The notes under the pieces: model-generated
The model's database searches: none
What the model was told of the DNA's origin: nothing
The model's input: the letters and a program-made list of their open reading frames with translations, nothing else
Made by a program: the position numbers and the translations under genes
Assembly: GCF_002897295.1 (NCBI RefSeq)
Contig: NZ_BEXF01000030.1
Location: forward strand, 1 to 64,000
Direction of reading: 5' to 3'
DNA length: 64,000 nucleotides
Source of the DNA: Brevibacillus reuszeri
GTDB lineage: Bacteria > Bacillota > Bacilli > Brevibacillales > Brevibacillaceae
Shown here: positions 25,978 through 34,308 of the stretch, in pieces
Layout of the letters: every line of letters begins with the position of its first letter
Numbering within the stretch: position 1 is the stretch's first letter

Positions 25978-26526
25978 ATGAACTTTATTGCATGGATGAT
26001 CGTTGCCTGTGAAATCGCCTTTTGGGTGGTCATTGGCTTAGGGTTAGTCACACGATATATATTCAAGCAGCAGAAAGCGGGACTGTTTTTGCTGGCGCTG
26101 ACTCCCGTTGTCGACGTCATTCTGCTCATCATCACCGGCGTGGACCTATACCGTGGAGCCAGCGCTACGACTGCTCATGCACTTGCGGCTGTATATATCG
26201 GAGTATCGATCGCTTTTGGAAAGAGCATGATTCAATGGGCAGACGAAAAATTCCAGCACTACTTCTCCCAGTCATCCGTTACAAAAACAAAGCGATACGG
26301 ATTGGAGCATGCCAGACATTACGCCAAAAGCTGGTTCAAGCATCTTCTCGCCTTTGTCATTGGAGTAGGCATACTTCTCGCCATGATTTATTTTGTCAAT
26401 GACTCCGCACGGACGGAAGCCTTGTCAGGCATCATGCAGCTGTGGACGGTTGTGCTTGGCATTGATCTTGTCATCGCTATCAGTTATTTTATATGGCCAA
26501 GAAAAGGAAAAAGCACAAGCGCCTAG
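25978..26526 (+). CDS. Four- to five-helix integral membrane protein (YmcC-like)
   Basis: The protein has 182 residues. Hydrophobic helices lie at about 5-25, 35-55, 65-80, 123-140 and 153-172, with a charged loop of about 40 residues (WADEKFQHYF to HARHYAKSWFKHL) in the middle. It resembles Bacillus YmcC-type proteins of unknown function; this recollection is not certain. AGAGGAG precedes the ATG. It is divergent from a TetR regulator and lies under its probable operators, so expression should be inducible, perhaps by membrane-active compounds. A terminator follows. Confidence 0.8.
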   Translation: MNFIAWMIVACEIAFWVVIGLGLVTRYIFKQQKAGLFLLALTPVVDVILLIITGVDLYRGASATTAHALAAVYIGVSIAFGKSMIQWADEKFQHYFSQSSVTKTKRYGLEHARHYAKSWFKHLLAFVIGVGILLAMIYFVNDSARTEALSGIMQLWTVVLGIDLVIAISYFIWPRKGKSTSA

Positions 26527-26566
26527 CGGAGCGCTCTCTTGTTCCTAGCAGCGAATGAACCATGAG

Positions 26567-26600
26567 AAAAAACTGTCCTCAAGCCGAAGGACAGTTTTTT
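26567..26600. terminator. Bidirectional terminator
   Basis: AAAAAACTGTCC and GGACAGTTTTTT form a perfect 12-bp stem with a 10-nt loop between two convergent genes. Confidence 0.9.
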
Positions 26601-26611
26601 GCTGTACAGTC

Positions 26612-28429
26612 TCACTTTTTCAGGCGATAAGGCACAGTCGCAATTTTGACATCTTGCCTAGCGAACAGGTAGGCCCGCAGGAAAAAGCTTGTTTGGTTGT
26701 GAAGTAGGTTATGCCACCAGCGCTTTGTAATAAACTGTGGTATCATGACCGTCACATGGTCTGTTTCTGCCTTTTTCCATTCGACTGTATCAATAAACTT
26801 AAATAGCGGCTTAATGATACTGCGGTAATGAGAGCGAAGAATAATCAACCGCACACCCGGGTTCCACTGCTCCCACTTCTCCCCCATTTTCTTCTTCTCC
26901 TCTTCACTAAAGGCAACGTAAACAGCAACGATGTCATCCGACAAGGATTGGGCATAGCTAATCGTATTTTTCACAACCTGCGAGATGCCAGCCACAGGAA
27001 TGACAATCACACTTCCTTTAGGCTGTGGCTTTTCTGTTGTGACATCCAGTCGAAGCTCTTCCGCCAAGTCTTTGTAGTGCCCATTGATCTTGCGGAAAAT
27101 GAAAATAACGATGGGAAGGAAGATAAAGATCGTCCATACATGAGAAAATTTTGTAATCAGGAAAATGAGACAAATGGTCAAGGTCGTCAGCATGCCGATC
27201 GTATTTAAAATAAATGGAGTCAGCCATCCTGCTGGCTTTTTGGTTACCCAGCGCTTCATCATTCCACCCTGTGACAACGTAAACGGAATGAACACGCCGA
27301 GCGCATACAGCGGAATTAAATTTTCTGTTTTTCCTCCAAAAGAAATCACTAAAATGGCGGACAGCACACCTAAGAAAATGATTCCGTTTGAAAACCCGAG
27401 ACGATCTCCACGAACCATGAACATATTGGGCATGAATCTGTCCTTAGCCAGCATAAAAGCAAGCAGCGGAAAAGCAGCAAAAGCAGTATTGGCAGCGAGA
27501 AACAAGATTAAAGCCGTGACTGCCTGAATGAAGTAATAAACCACTCCCCTGCCGAAAACTGCAGAGGCGATTTGCGATATGACTGTTTCCTTCGGGTTCG
27601 GTGCGATTCCGTATGCATAAGCCAGCAAACTAATGCCAGTGAACATCAATCCGAGAATCAGTCCCATCATGATCAGCGTCAAAGCAGCATTTTTCGGTGC
27701 AGGATTTCTGAAATTCGGGATCGCGTTCGATACGGCTTCTACTCCAGTTAACGCCGAGCAGCCCGAGCTGAATGCCCGCAAAAGCAAAAATAACGTAATC
27801 CCTGGAACAGCTACACCATATGCTGGCGTTTTCGCATGCACATTACCTGCAATCCATTGAAATCCACCGCCTATAATCAATAAAAAAATGGCGGCAACAA
27901 ACAAATAGACGGGATACATTAACATGGTTGCCGATTCGGTAATCCCACGCAAATTTAACAAGGTCACCGAGACAATCATGAGCAGAGCAATCAGTACACG
28001 ATGATCATGCAGCACAGGAAAAGCGGAGGTAATGGCATCTGTTGCCGCTGACGTGCTCACTGCCACGGTCAAAATATAATCCACGAGAAGTGAACCACCT
28101 GCTACCAGTCCAATCGAGGTCCCGAAATTGTCTTTTGCCACAATGTAAGCACCGCCACCTGCCGGATAGGCAAAAATCGTTTGACGGTACGACAAAATAA
28201 GGATCGTTAAAAGGCAAAGAACCGCAAGTGATATCGGAAGGGAATACCATAGAGCTGCGGCTCCCATCGTGACAAGCACAAGCAAAATTTGTTCCGTTCC
28301 GTAAGCGACAGAGGACAGCGCATCTGAGGAAAGCACCGCCAGCGCTTTGAGCTTATTTAGTTTTTCTTCCCCTAGCTCATTCGATTTCATCGGTCTGCCA
28401 ATGATAACTCGTTTAAAACCCGGTATCAT
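26612..28429 (-). CDS. kimA: KimA-type potassium transporter (APC superfamily)
   Basis: This 605-residue protein has about 12 membrane helices and a cytoplasmic C-terminal domain (from about 455). Motifs such as KLKALAVLSSDALSSVAYG, YPAGGGAYIVAKDN, AFSSGCSALTGVEA and FVPF-type FIPFTLSQGG match KimA (YdaO), a high-affinity proton-coupled K+ importer inhibited by cyclic di-AMP. The length equals that of the Bacillus protein. The start was set to the ATG at 28429, 7 nt after AAGGAG; the frame extends further without a ribosome site. I looked for a ydaO-type riboswitch upstream; the spacer is short and none was recognised. Confidence 0.88.
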   Translation of the reverse strand: MIPGFKRVIIGRPMKSNELGEEKLNKLKALAVLSSDALSSVAYGTEQILLVLVTMGAAALWYSLPISLAVLCLLTILILSYRQTIFAYPAGGGAYIVAKDNFGTSIGLVAGGSLLVDYILTVAVSTSAATDAITSAFPVLHDHRVLIALLMIVSVTLLNLRGITESATMLMYPVYLFVAAIFLLIIGGGFQWIAGNVHAKTPAYGVAVPGITLFLLLRAFSSGCSALTGVEAVSNAIPNFRNPAPKNAALTLIMMGLILGLMFTGISLLAYAYGIAPNPKETVISQIASAVFGRGVVYYFIQAVTALILFLAANTAFAAFPLLAFMLAKDRFMPNMFMVRGDRLGFSNGIIFLGVLSAILVISFGGKTENLIPLYALGVFIPFTLSQGGMMKRWVTKKPAGWLTPFILNTIGMLTTLTICLIFLITKFSHVWTIFIFLPIVIFIFRKINGHYKDLAEELRLDVTTEKPQPKGSVIVIPVAGISQVVKNTISYAQSLSDDIVAVYVAFSEEEKKKMGEKWEQWNPGVRLIILRSHYRSIIKPLFKFIDTVEWKKAETDHVTVMIPQFITKRWWHNLLHNQTSFFLRAYLFARQDVKIATVPYRLKK

Positions 28430-28590
28430 GCTCATTCTCCTTATGAACATTTTTACGTTAGCTTCCCTCTTCTTCCACCAAAATAACAAGCAAACACGCT
28501 CGCTTGAACATGAATAGTCTCGTCTCTTTTTGGACAGTAAATAAATGAGTGATCGCACGCTACTGTCACTCCTGAAAGGTGATGAGCATC

Positions 28591-28971
28591 ATGGTTGATC
28601 TCGGATTACTACTCATTCGTCTTGTCTTGGGTTTAAGCTTTGTCGGGCATGGAAGTCAAAAATTGTTCGGGTGGTTTGGCGGACATGGAATCAAAGGAAC
28701 CGGTGGCTGGATGGAATCAGTCGGGATTAAACCGGGTGTCCTCATGGCGACGGTCGCGGGGATACTCGAATTTGTTGGCGGTCTTCTCTTTGCCTCGGGG
28801 CTATTTTTCACTCTCGGTGCCGCTATGATTGTGATCGCCATGCTTGGTGCGATGAAGGTGCACCTGCCCAATGGCTATTGGATCGACAAAGGCGGTATTG
28901 AATATTTGGTCGTCATCATCGCTGTAGCCGTTGGTCTGGCTCTCATCGGTCCTGGGGCATATTCGCTGTGA
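28591..28971 (+). CDS. DoxX-family membrane protein
   Basis: This 126-residue protein has four membrane helices and the DoxX signature RLVLGLSFVGHGSQKLFGWFGGHG followed by GWMESVGIKPG. DoxX-like proteins are linked to quinone or thiol redox chemistry and detoxification, but the exact reaction is uncertain. The ATG at 28591 is favoured over upstream starts because AAAGGTG lies 9 nt before it. It is divergent from kimA and single, with a terminator after the stop. Confidence 0.88.
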   Translation: MVDLGLLLIRLVLGLSFVGHGSQKLFGWFGGHGIKGTGGWMESVGIKPGVLMATVAGILEFVGGLLFASGLFFTLGAAMIVIAMLGAMKVHLPNGYWIDKGGIEYLVVIIAVAVGLALIGPGAYSL

Positions 28972-28993
28972 ACCTGATTACTTGCCATTTCGC

Positions 28994-29034
28994 AAAAAAG
29001 AGGCTTGGTCTCAAAGGAGCCGAGCCTCTTTTTT
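28994..29034. terminator. Bidirectional terminator
   Basis: AAAAAAGAGGCT and AGCCTCTTTTTT form a 12-bp stem between doxX and the convergent redox operon. Confidence 0.88.
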
Positions 29035-29046
29035 CAAAAGATCATT

Positions 29047-29685
29047 TTACACCCATTCCAGTTGAACCTCGCTTACACCATAAACAGCAAGCGTATGTGC
29101 GAGCAGTACCCTCATCCGCTCTGCATGGCTGGCACTTACCTTCACATCAGAACGAAGCGTAATCACACCCGACTGCTGTTGAAAAGAAACCGCTTCGAGT
29201 GAGGTCTGCGCGGGGAACGGATTTTCCAGTCCGTCTCGCCGCACGCGGAGCAATTGCTGAATCGCTGTTATTCGTGGTGCTTTTACAGACGTCAAATTAA
29301 TATAGCTGACCGCAATGGGAACAATCTGCTCGCCTTCATACAAATAAACGGTATAGACTTCCTCGGTCTGTTGGTTCTCCTCTCTATTTTCGGGTGAAGC
29401 GAGTATTCCCTCTTCGATCTGCCCAATGATGGCGAGTACCTCTGCCGTCTCTTTAAAGCCTTCAAAACGATACAGCTCTAGCCCTCCGTCTGACAAAAAG
29501 AGTGTCGTCGGATTCGACTTGATCCGGTACCGATTCGTTGTTTCTGGATCGGCATCGACATATACCGCTTCATAACTAAGCTCCTTTTTGACGGATAACA
29601 CCTCGCCAAGCACCGCCTGTATAGATCGCCCCAATGGACAAGCCGATAACGTAAATAGCATCAATTTTGCAACCTGCTGAGTCAC
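29047..29685 (-). CDS. Thioredoxin-like plus GerMN-like fusion protein
   Basis: The protein has 212 residues. The N-terminal half (about 5-95) has a thioredoxin-like order of strands with a single-cysteine site SACPLGRS instead of CxxC, then YRIKSNPTTLFLSDG with the cis-proline-like NPT. The C-terminal half (about 108-212) matches the GerMN pattern: VYLYEGEQIVPI, an AIQQLLR helix, FPAQTSLEAV and a final TLAVYGVSEVQLEW. GerMN occurs in spore germination and envelope proteins. GTG at 29685 is the start; no signal peptide is visible. It follows resA within 15 nt. The fusion is unusual and its function unknown. Confidence 0.65.
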   Translation of the reverse strand: MTQQVAKLMLFTLSACPLGRSIQAVLGEVLSVKKELSYEAVYVDADPETTNRYRIKSNPTTLFLSDGGLELYRFEGFKETAEVLAIIGQIEEGILASPENREENQQTEEVYTVYLYEGEQIVPIAVSYINLTSVKAPRITAIQQLLRVRRDGLENPFPAQTSLEAVSFQQQSGVITLRSDVKVSASHAERMRVLLAHTLAVYGVSEVQLEWV

Positions 29686-29700
29686 CCTCGTCTCCCCCGT

Positions 29701-30258
29701 TTAGTTCATGCTTGAAATGGCTTTTTCCATTACTTCGTAGTTAATCGCACCTTGGAACTTTTCCCGAATGACTCCATCAGCATCCAGGATATACGTAGTC
29801 GGATAGGCAACGACCTTGTACGCTTGTGTGACCTCCCCTTCCTGATCAAGCACAATTGGAAAGGTAAGCTGCTGCTCCTGCACAAAATTGGTGACGACGT
29901 CCATGCTATTCTCTGTGGGTGTTAAATTGACACCCAATATAACCACGTCTTTGGCTTTGTAATCGTCGTAAAACTTTTGCATGTGCGGCATTTCGACCCG
30001 ACACGGAGGGCACCACGTCGCCCAAAAATTCACCAGAACAGTCTTGCCCGTATAATCAGCTAGCTTGACCTGATTTCCGTTCAGATCAGTCAGCGAAAAG
30101 TCAGGCGCCACTTGCCCTTTTTGTGTACCCGTCTCCAGATTGGCGATGTCTGCTCTTTCCGTCTGTCCCGTTTCTAACGACGATTTTTGCAGCAGATCAT
30201 ACCCGCCATAAACGACAAGTCCAACCAACAAAATGATCGCAAGCATACTTTTTTTCAA
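29701..30258 (-). CDS. resA: ResA-like membrane-anchored thiol-disulfide oxidoreductase
   Basis: The protein has 185 residues. A signal anchor (about 4-20) is followed by a TlpA/ResA thioredoxin domain with the active site FWATWCPPCRVEMP and cis-proline YPTTYILD. ResA-type proteins sit outside the membrane and reduce apocytochrome c or other thiols with electrons from CcdA. The TTG start at 30258 has GGAGGTG 9-10 nt upstream. It lies directly behind ccdA, its electron donor. Which protein it reduces here is not known. Confidence 0.9.
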   Translation of the reverse strand: MKKSMLAIILLVGLVVYGGYDLLQKSSLETGQTERADIANLETGTQKGQVAPDFSLTDLNGNQVKLADYTGKTVLVNFWATWCPPCRVEMPHMQKFYDDYKAKDVVILGVNLTPTENSMDVVTNFVQEQQLTFPIVLDQEGEVTQAYKVVAYPTTYILDADGVIREKFQGAINYEVMEKAISSMN

Positions 30259-30279
30259 GCCTTTTGCACCTCCACTTCG

Positions 30280-31002
30280 TTAAAAGCCGATGTCCCAGAA
30301 TGTATATTGGGCTAGCCAGGCGCTTATTTTTTGCAGCTGCCCGCTAAACAGCAAAAGCCCCATTCCAATCAGCAGCCAACCATTGATTTTCGATAGGAAT
30401 GGTATCCAACGGTTCAGTTTTTTCATGATGCTAAGCGAATACGTCAGCAGCAACGAGATGAGCAAAAAGGGAACTCCGAGCCCAAGAGAATATACCGCCA
30501 GCATTCCAATCCCGTGCCACAATGTTTCTGTTGATCCGGCTAATAGCAAAATCGAGGACAAGGCAAGCCCTACGCATGGACTCCAGCCAGCCCCAAACGC
30601 AAGACCAGTCAAAAACGAGCGAATGGTGCCTCGACTCATGTCCCGCTTTGTTTCCCACGACTTGCCTGCCATCAGCACACGCAGATTCAAAAAACCGACC
30701 ATCTGCAAGCCAAACATAACGATGATGAGCCCGCTCACTTTCTGAACCAAATCACGTTCCTCCGCGAAAAATCGCCCAATGAGGCTAGCGGATGCACCCA
30801 TGGCAATGAAGATCAGGCTAAAGCCGACGATAAAGCTGAGAGACTGATAGAGCAGCGTTCTCTTTTGCACGACCAGTCTGCCTTCGTGTATGGTCGAGCC
30901 TGTCAGATGGGACACATAAGCAGGGATAAGCGGAAATACACAGGGAGACAAAAACGACAGCATCCCCGCGACAAATGCTAATATGATAGAGAGATTATCC
31001 AT
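30280..31002 (-). CDS. ccdA: CcdA-type thiol-reducing membrane protein
   Basis: This 240-residue protein has six membrane helices and the two redox cysteines of the family in LSPCVFPLIPAYVSH and GWSPCVGLALS. CcdA passes electrons from cytosolic thioredoxin to extracellular thioredoxin-like proteins such as ResA, which is encoded next. It overlaps the Lgt-like gene upstream by 8 nt. Its role in cytochrome c maturation or sporulation is inferred. Confidence 0.93.
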   Translation of the reverse strand: MDNLSIILAFVAGMLSFLSPCVFPLIPAYVSHLTGSTIHEGRLVVQKRTLLYQSLSFIVGFSLIFIAMGASASLIGRFFAEERDLVQKVSGLIIVMFGLQMVGFLNLRVLMAGKSWETKRDMSRGTIRSFLTGLAFGAGWSPCVGLALSSILLLAGSTETLWHGIGMLAVYSLGLGVPFLLISLLLTYSLSIMKKLNRWIPFLSKINGWLLIGMGLLLFSGQLQKISAWLAQYTFWDIGF

Positions 31003-31495
31003 GGGCTTCCCCCTCTTGCCGCTTCTCCCAATACCAGACCCAGCTTGTGAGGCATAATCCAGCTAGCAAAAATGCATAGACCGCTGGAGCTTCCCCCATC
31101 ACCAGCAGTAAAACGTGGTAAACCATCCAACCTGCGAACCAAAACCACATGCCACTGTCCACCCACAACCTCACAGGCAGGCTTCGCTTTCGACAGGCGT
31201 ATCCGCTATAAGCGATTGCAACCAGACTCGCCGTCCATTGTCCCCGTTCCCCTCCATCAAAATACAAGAGCGATATCGGATGGGAGATGATCTCCTGGGG
31301 ATGAAGTAGGAAATAGCTCGCCTTCCATATGAGGAGCCAAAGAAGAAAGGCGTTTGCTGCCACAGACAAAATCAGCTTTTTGTCCTGACTGCCCCTTAAT
31401 CGATAGTGCAGCATCATCCAGCCTGCGAGATAGAAACTAGCGAACAGTACCAGCTGCCCGTTTATAACCATTGAGCCTACTTGAAAGTTGTACAA
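30995..31495 (-). CDS. Lgt-like integral membrane protein without catalytic motif
   Basis: This 166-residue protein has about five hydrophobic segments. WKASYFLLHPQEIISHPISLLYFDGGERG recalls the part of prolipoprotein diacylglyceryl transferase that includes HPxEIxxxxxGG, but the catalytic GRxxN signature of Lgt is absent and the protein is far shorter. The TTG start at 31495 has AGGAGG 9 nt upstream; ATG at codon 9 is an alternative. It heads the ccdA-resA group. It may be a thiol-transport helper, but no function can be assigned. Confidence 0.65.
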   Translation of the reverse strand: MYNFQVGSMVINGQLVLFASFYLAGWMMLHYRLRGSQDKKLILSVAANAFLLWLLIWKASYFLLHPQEIISHPISLLYFDGGERGQWTASLVAIAYSGYACRKRSLPVRLWVDSGMWFWFAGWMVYHVLLLVMGEAPAVYAFLLAGLCLTSWVWYWEKRQEGEAHG

Positions 31496-31576
31496 TGCTC
31501 ACGGCCTCCTTTTTCATGAGAGTACCGCGCTTTTTTAAAGATATGATAAAGCTGCTCGAGTCTCGGGCTGATGCAC

Positions 31577-32623
31577 TTATCGGCTTCGCGGGATTGTGAT
31601 CCAAAACGAATGCTTGTCGTCCTCGGAGATGAGTCCGACTTCTCCCCCATGCTTCTGTACGATCTCCTTTACGATTGCAAGGCCAAGCCCGCTTCCTTTG
31701 CCCGATTCAGCGCGATGTCTTGCCAGATCCACCTGGTAAAAGCGCTCAAAGACAATCTCGTGCACCCCTTCAGGCATAGGTACGCCAACATTGCTCACGG
31801 TTAAGCGATAGCTGCGTGGTTCATTTACGCCGGACACCCATATATCCTGTCCCGTATTATACGTAATCGCATTTTGCAATAAATTGTTGAGCACCTGGCG
31901 CAATCCATCCTCATCAGCGATCACGGTTCCGGGCTCCAATGACAAATCCAGTTCGATCCCGCTGCTTTTTAACTCCCATTGAAAAGCATTGGTGCTTTTT
32001 GAAATCAGCTCATCGATCTGGATGCTCGTTTTTGTCATCCCCGTTTCCCGCCGGTCCTCCCATACAGAGAGCAGGTGCAATTGCTCTACCAGTCTGGTGA
32101 TATGCTGTGATTCCTCCAAAAGAGATTGATACAGCTCCCGGTCTCCGGTAATCACTCCACTCCCCAGCGCCTCCAAATATCCGTTCAAATTACTGAGCGG
32201 TGTCCGCAGGTCATGAGAAATATTGCTCAGCATACGCTTGCGGTTTTCTTCCGCTCGCTTCAATGTCCGCGTCATCTCATTAAAATGCTCTGTAAGCAGA
32301 CCAATTTCATCACGAGAGGTGACCTCAAGCATCTGCGGATATGTCCCCTCTGTGAGCTGGCGTGTCGATTCCGTCAGACGGCGCAAGGGAACCAGCATTT
32401 TTTTGATGAATACGTAATGAATGAGTGCGGCAACCACGAGCGCGAGTAAGCTCGCACGCATCAGATAAAACTGCATGGTTTGGTTGAACATGATGTTTTT
32501 CTCTTCTCCGACCAAACGGTACTTCTCGACAAGCACACACGCGAAGTCCTTTACCGAAACCCCGGCAAGCAAAATCACCGTCAGCATAACGATGATATTT
32601 ACCCCGATCAGCTTCCAGGTCAT
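31577..32623 (-). CDS. Sensor histidine kinase
   Basis: The protein has 348 residues. TM1 (about 4-24) and TM2 (about 56-75) enclose a very short extracellular loop. A HAMP domain, HisKA with SNISHDLRTPLSNLNGY, N box LNNLLQNAITYN and G boxes GKGSGLGLAIVKEI follow, completing a functional kinase. The small loop suggests it senses within the membrane or through a partner. The ATG at 32623 was chosen because the longer frame runs deep into the response regulator gene. It forms a pair with that regulator. The redox operon starts 81 nt downstream with no obvious terminator between. Confidence 0.85.
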   Translation of the reverse strand: MTWKLIGVNIIVMLTVILLAGVSVKDFACVLVEKYRLVGEEKNIMFNQTMQFYLMRASLLALVVAALIHYVFIKKMLVPLRRLTESTRQLTEGTYPQMLEVTSRDEIGLLTEHFNEMTRTLKRAEENRKRMLSNISHDLRTPLSNLNGYLEALGSGVITGDRELYQSLLEESQHITRLVEQLHLLSVWEDRRETGMTKTSIQIDELISKSTNAFQWELKSSGIELDLSLEPGTVIADEDGLRQVLNNLLQNAITYNTGQDIWVSGVNEPRSYRLTVSNVGVPMPEGVHEIVFERFYQVDLARHRAESGKGSGLGLAIVKEIVQKHGGEVGLISEDDKHSFWITIPRSR

Positions 32624-32648
32624 GTTCTGCTTCCATTCACGCAGCTGG

Positions 32649-33335
32649 TTAATAAGCAACAAAGCGATACCCCATTCCCCGAATCGTTTCAAAAAAACAG
32701 GCTCCTTCGTTTGGCGTCTCGATTTTTTCTCTGAGCTTGCCGACATGAACATCCACTGTACGGTCGATCACGCTTTTCTCTTCATTCGGGTAAAGCTCTC
32801 CCAAAATTTGCTCACGCGACAAGATTTGGTTGGGGTGGCGCATAAAAAAATAGAGCAGCTTGAACTCGTGCTGCGTGAGCGAAATAGGCGTCCCATTGTA
32901 TTTGACCTCTCCGCGCACTGGCTTGATAGTCAAGCCTTTAAAGCTGATTTTGCTGCAGCGGTTAGCTGTCCGGCGAAGCACCGTATTGACCCGGGCTACT
33001 ACCTCCTGTGGGCTGAAAGGCTTCGTTATGTAATCGTCTGCCCCCATTTGCAGGCCCTCGATTCGCTTCTCCTCTGCTACCTTTGCTGTCAGCATGATCA
33101 GCGGAATATCGCTTTTCTGCTCACTGCGAATCCATTTGCATAAGTCCTCGCCGCTAAGCTTTGGCATCATTAAATCGGTAATGACGAAGCAGGGATCATA
33201 CTTTTGGAAAGCCACCATGCCTTCCTCCCCGTTTTGCGCTTCGATTACGTCATATCCTTCTTTTTCCAAATACAGCTTTAACAGCCGTCTTATTTTTGCA
33301 TCGTCTTCGATCACCAAAATATTTTTCCCTTGCAT
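32649..33335 (-). CDS. OmpR-family response regulator
   Basis: The protein has 228 residues. The REC domain has acidic pocket EDD, phosphoacceptor Asp in FVITDLMMPKLSG and the lysine in DDYITKPFSP. A winged-helix domain follows with LTQHEFKLLYFFMRHPNQILSREQIL and VDVHVGKLREKI. The start was set at ATG 33335 after GGGGGTG. It is paired with the kinase encoded just downstream. Its likely targets include its own operon and perhaps the Lgt-like/ccdA/resA genes behind it. Confidence 0.92.
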   Translation of the reverse strand: MQGKNILVIEDDAKIRRLLKLYLEKEGYDVIEAQNGEEGMVAFQKYDPCFVITDLMMPKLSGEDLCKWIRSEQKSDIPLIMLTAKVAEEKRIEGLQMGADDYITKPFSPQEVVARVNTVLRRTANRCSKISFKGLTIKPVRGEVKYNGTPISLTQHEFKLLYFFMRHPNQILSREQILGELYPNEEKSVIDRTVDVHVGKLREKIETPNEGACFFETIRGMGYRFVAY

Positions 33336-33488
33336 AGCTTCACCCCCCACATCTCTTCTATTTAATCCTCCCATTGTAAAGAAACGATAAAGCTCATGCC
33401 ATGTCTACCTTTGCCTAGTTGAAAGAAATGTGTTTACTCTGACCTTGGAGGATACTTTACCATAAGGAGCATCGAAGGGAGGATACAA

Positions 33489-34235
33489 GTGTACACGGTT
33501 CACGAAGCATCAAAGCTGGCTCATACAACAGTAAAAACCTTGCACCATTATCACAAAATAGGTCTTTTGATTCCTGAGCAGACGACAGAAGCCGGCTATC
33601 GTGTTTACGGAAAAAAAGATTTGGAGAGATTACAGCAAATCCTTTTTTACAAAGAACTGGATTTCCCTCTTAAAGAAATCAAACAGCTACTAGATGGGGA
33701 GATCGACAGAAAACAGACATTGATTCAGCAGAGATCTTTGTTCGAACAAAAAATGGATCGATTGAAAGAACTGATCAACACGATCAATTCCTCTATCAAA
33801 AGTGCCACAGAAGGAGTCGATTTAGATATGGATACCATGTTTCGTGGATTTAAAACGGAAGAAGAATGGAAAGAGGCCTTACAAGACCAAAATGAGCATT
33901 TGAAAGCAGAATATGATTTTAACTTATCGAATCAAACCATTGAAGTAGAAGCAATGAACGACTCTGCCATGGAAGCACAGGCTTTTAATGAGCGGATGAT
34001 TCGTTTTTTACGAGAAGGGGTCTCCGTAAATGATCCAAAAGTGTTTGATCAAGTTAAAAAGCATTTATCCTTTCTGGAAAAAATGGGGCATCCATCAACA
34101 CCGCAAGACTTTCTGAATCAAACAGAGTTCTTCATTGCTGATGACTTTCACCGAAATATGCTTGAGCAATGGCAAGTCGGTTACAGTTATTATCTAAACA
34201 AAGTAGCAGCTAATTATTTGAGGAATGGGTGCTAG
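33489..34235 (+). CDS. MerR-family regulator, TipAL/Mta type
   Basis: The protein has 248 residues. The N-terminal MerR winged helix (about 1-70) reads YTVHEASKLAHTTVKTLHHYHKIGLLIPEQTTEAGYRVYG. A dimerising coiled coil (about 75-110) and a C-terminal TipAS-like helical domain that binds antibiotics or other ligands follow. The GTG start at 33489 has GGGAGG upstream. It stands alone, divergent from the response regulator, with no obvious target next to it. MerR activators of this type typically switch on efflux pumps and their own gene. Confidence 0.88.
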   Translation: MYTVHEASKLAHTTVKTLHHYHKIGLLIPEQTTEAGYRVYGKKDLERLQQILFYKELDFPLKEIKQLLDGEIDRKQTLIQQRSLFEQKMDRLKELINTINSSIKSATEGVDLDMDTMFRGFKTEEEWKEALQDQNEHLKAEYDFNLSNQTIEVEAMNDSAMEAQAFNERMIRFLREGVSVNDPKVFDQVKKHLSFLEKMGHPSTPQDFLNQTEFFIADDFHRNMLEQWQVGYSYYLNKVAANYLRNGC

Positions 34236-34257
34236 CTTTTCCATATGGATAAAAAGA

Positions 34258-34279
34258 AGAGGGGGATGATTCCCCCTCT
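34258..34279 (-). terminator. Terminator of the persulfide operon
   Basis: AGAGGGGGA and TCCCCCTCT form a 9-bp stem with a tiny loop. On the minus strand it is followed by TCTTTTTATCC. Confidence 0.75.
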
Positions 34280-34308
34280 CCCAACGCTATTTTCGAAATA
34301 CCCGTTTA

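Noticed and set aside
28430..28590. ydaO-type cyclic di-AMP riboswitch before kimA
   Set aside because: Sought because it is common before kimA, but the spacer is short and no conserved core was seen.
32475..33143. 222-codon plus-strand open frame over the kinase/regulator junction
   Set aside because: It is antisense to two well-defined signalling genes and has no ribosome site.
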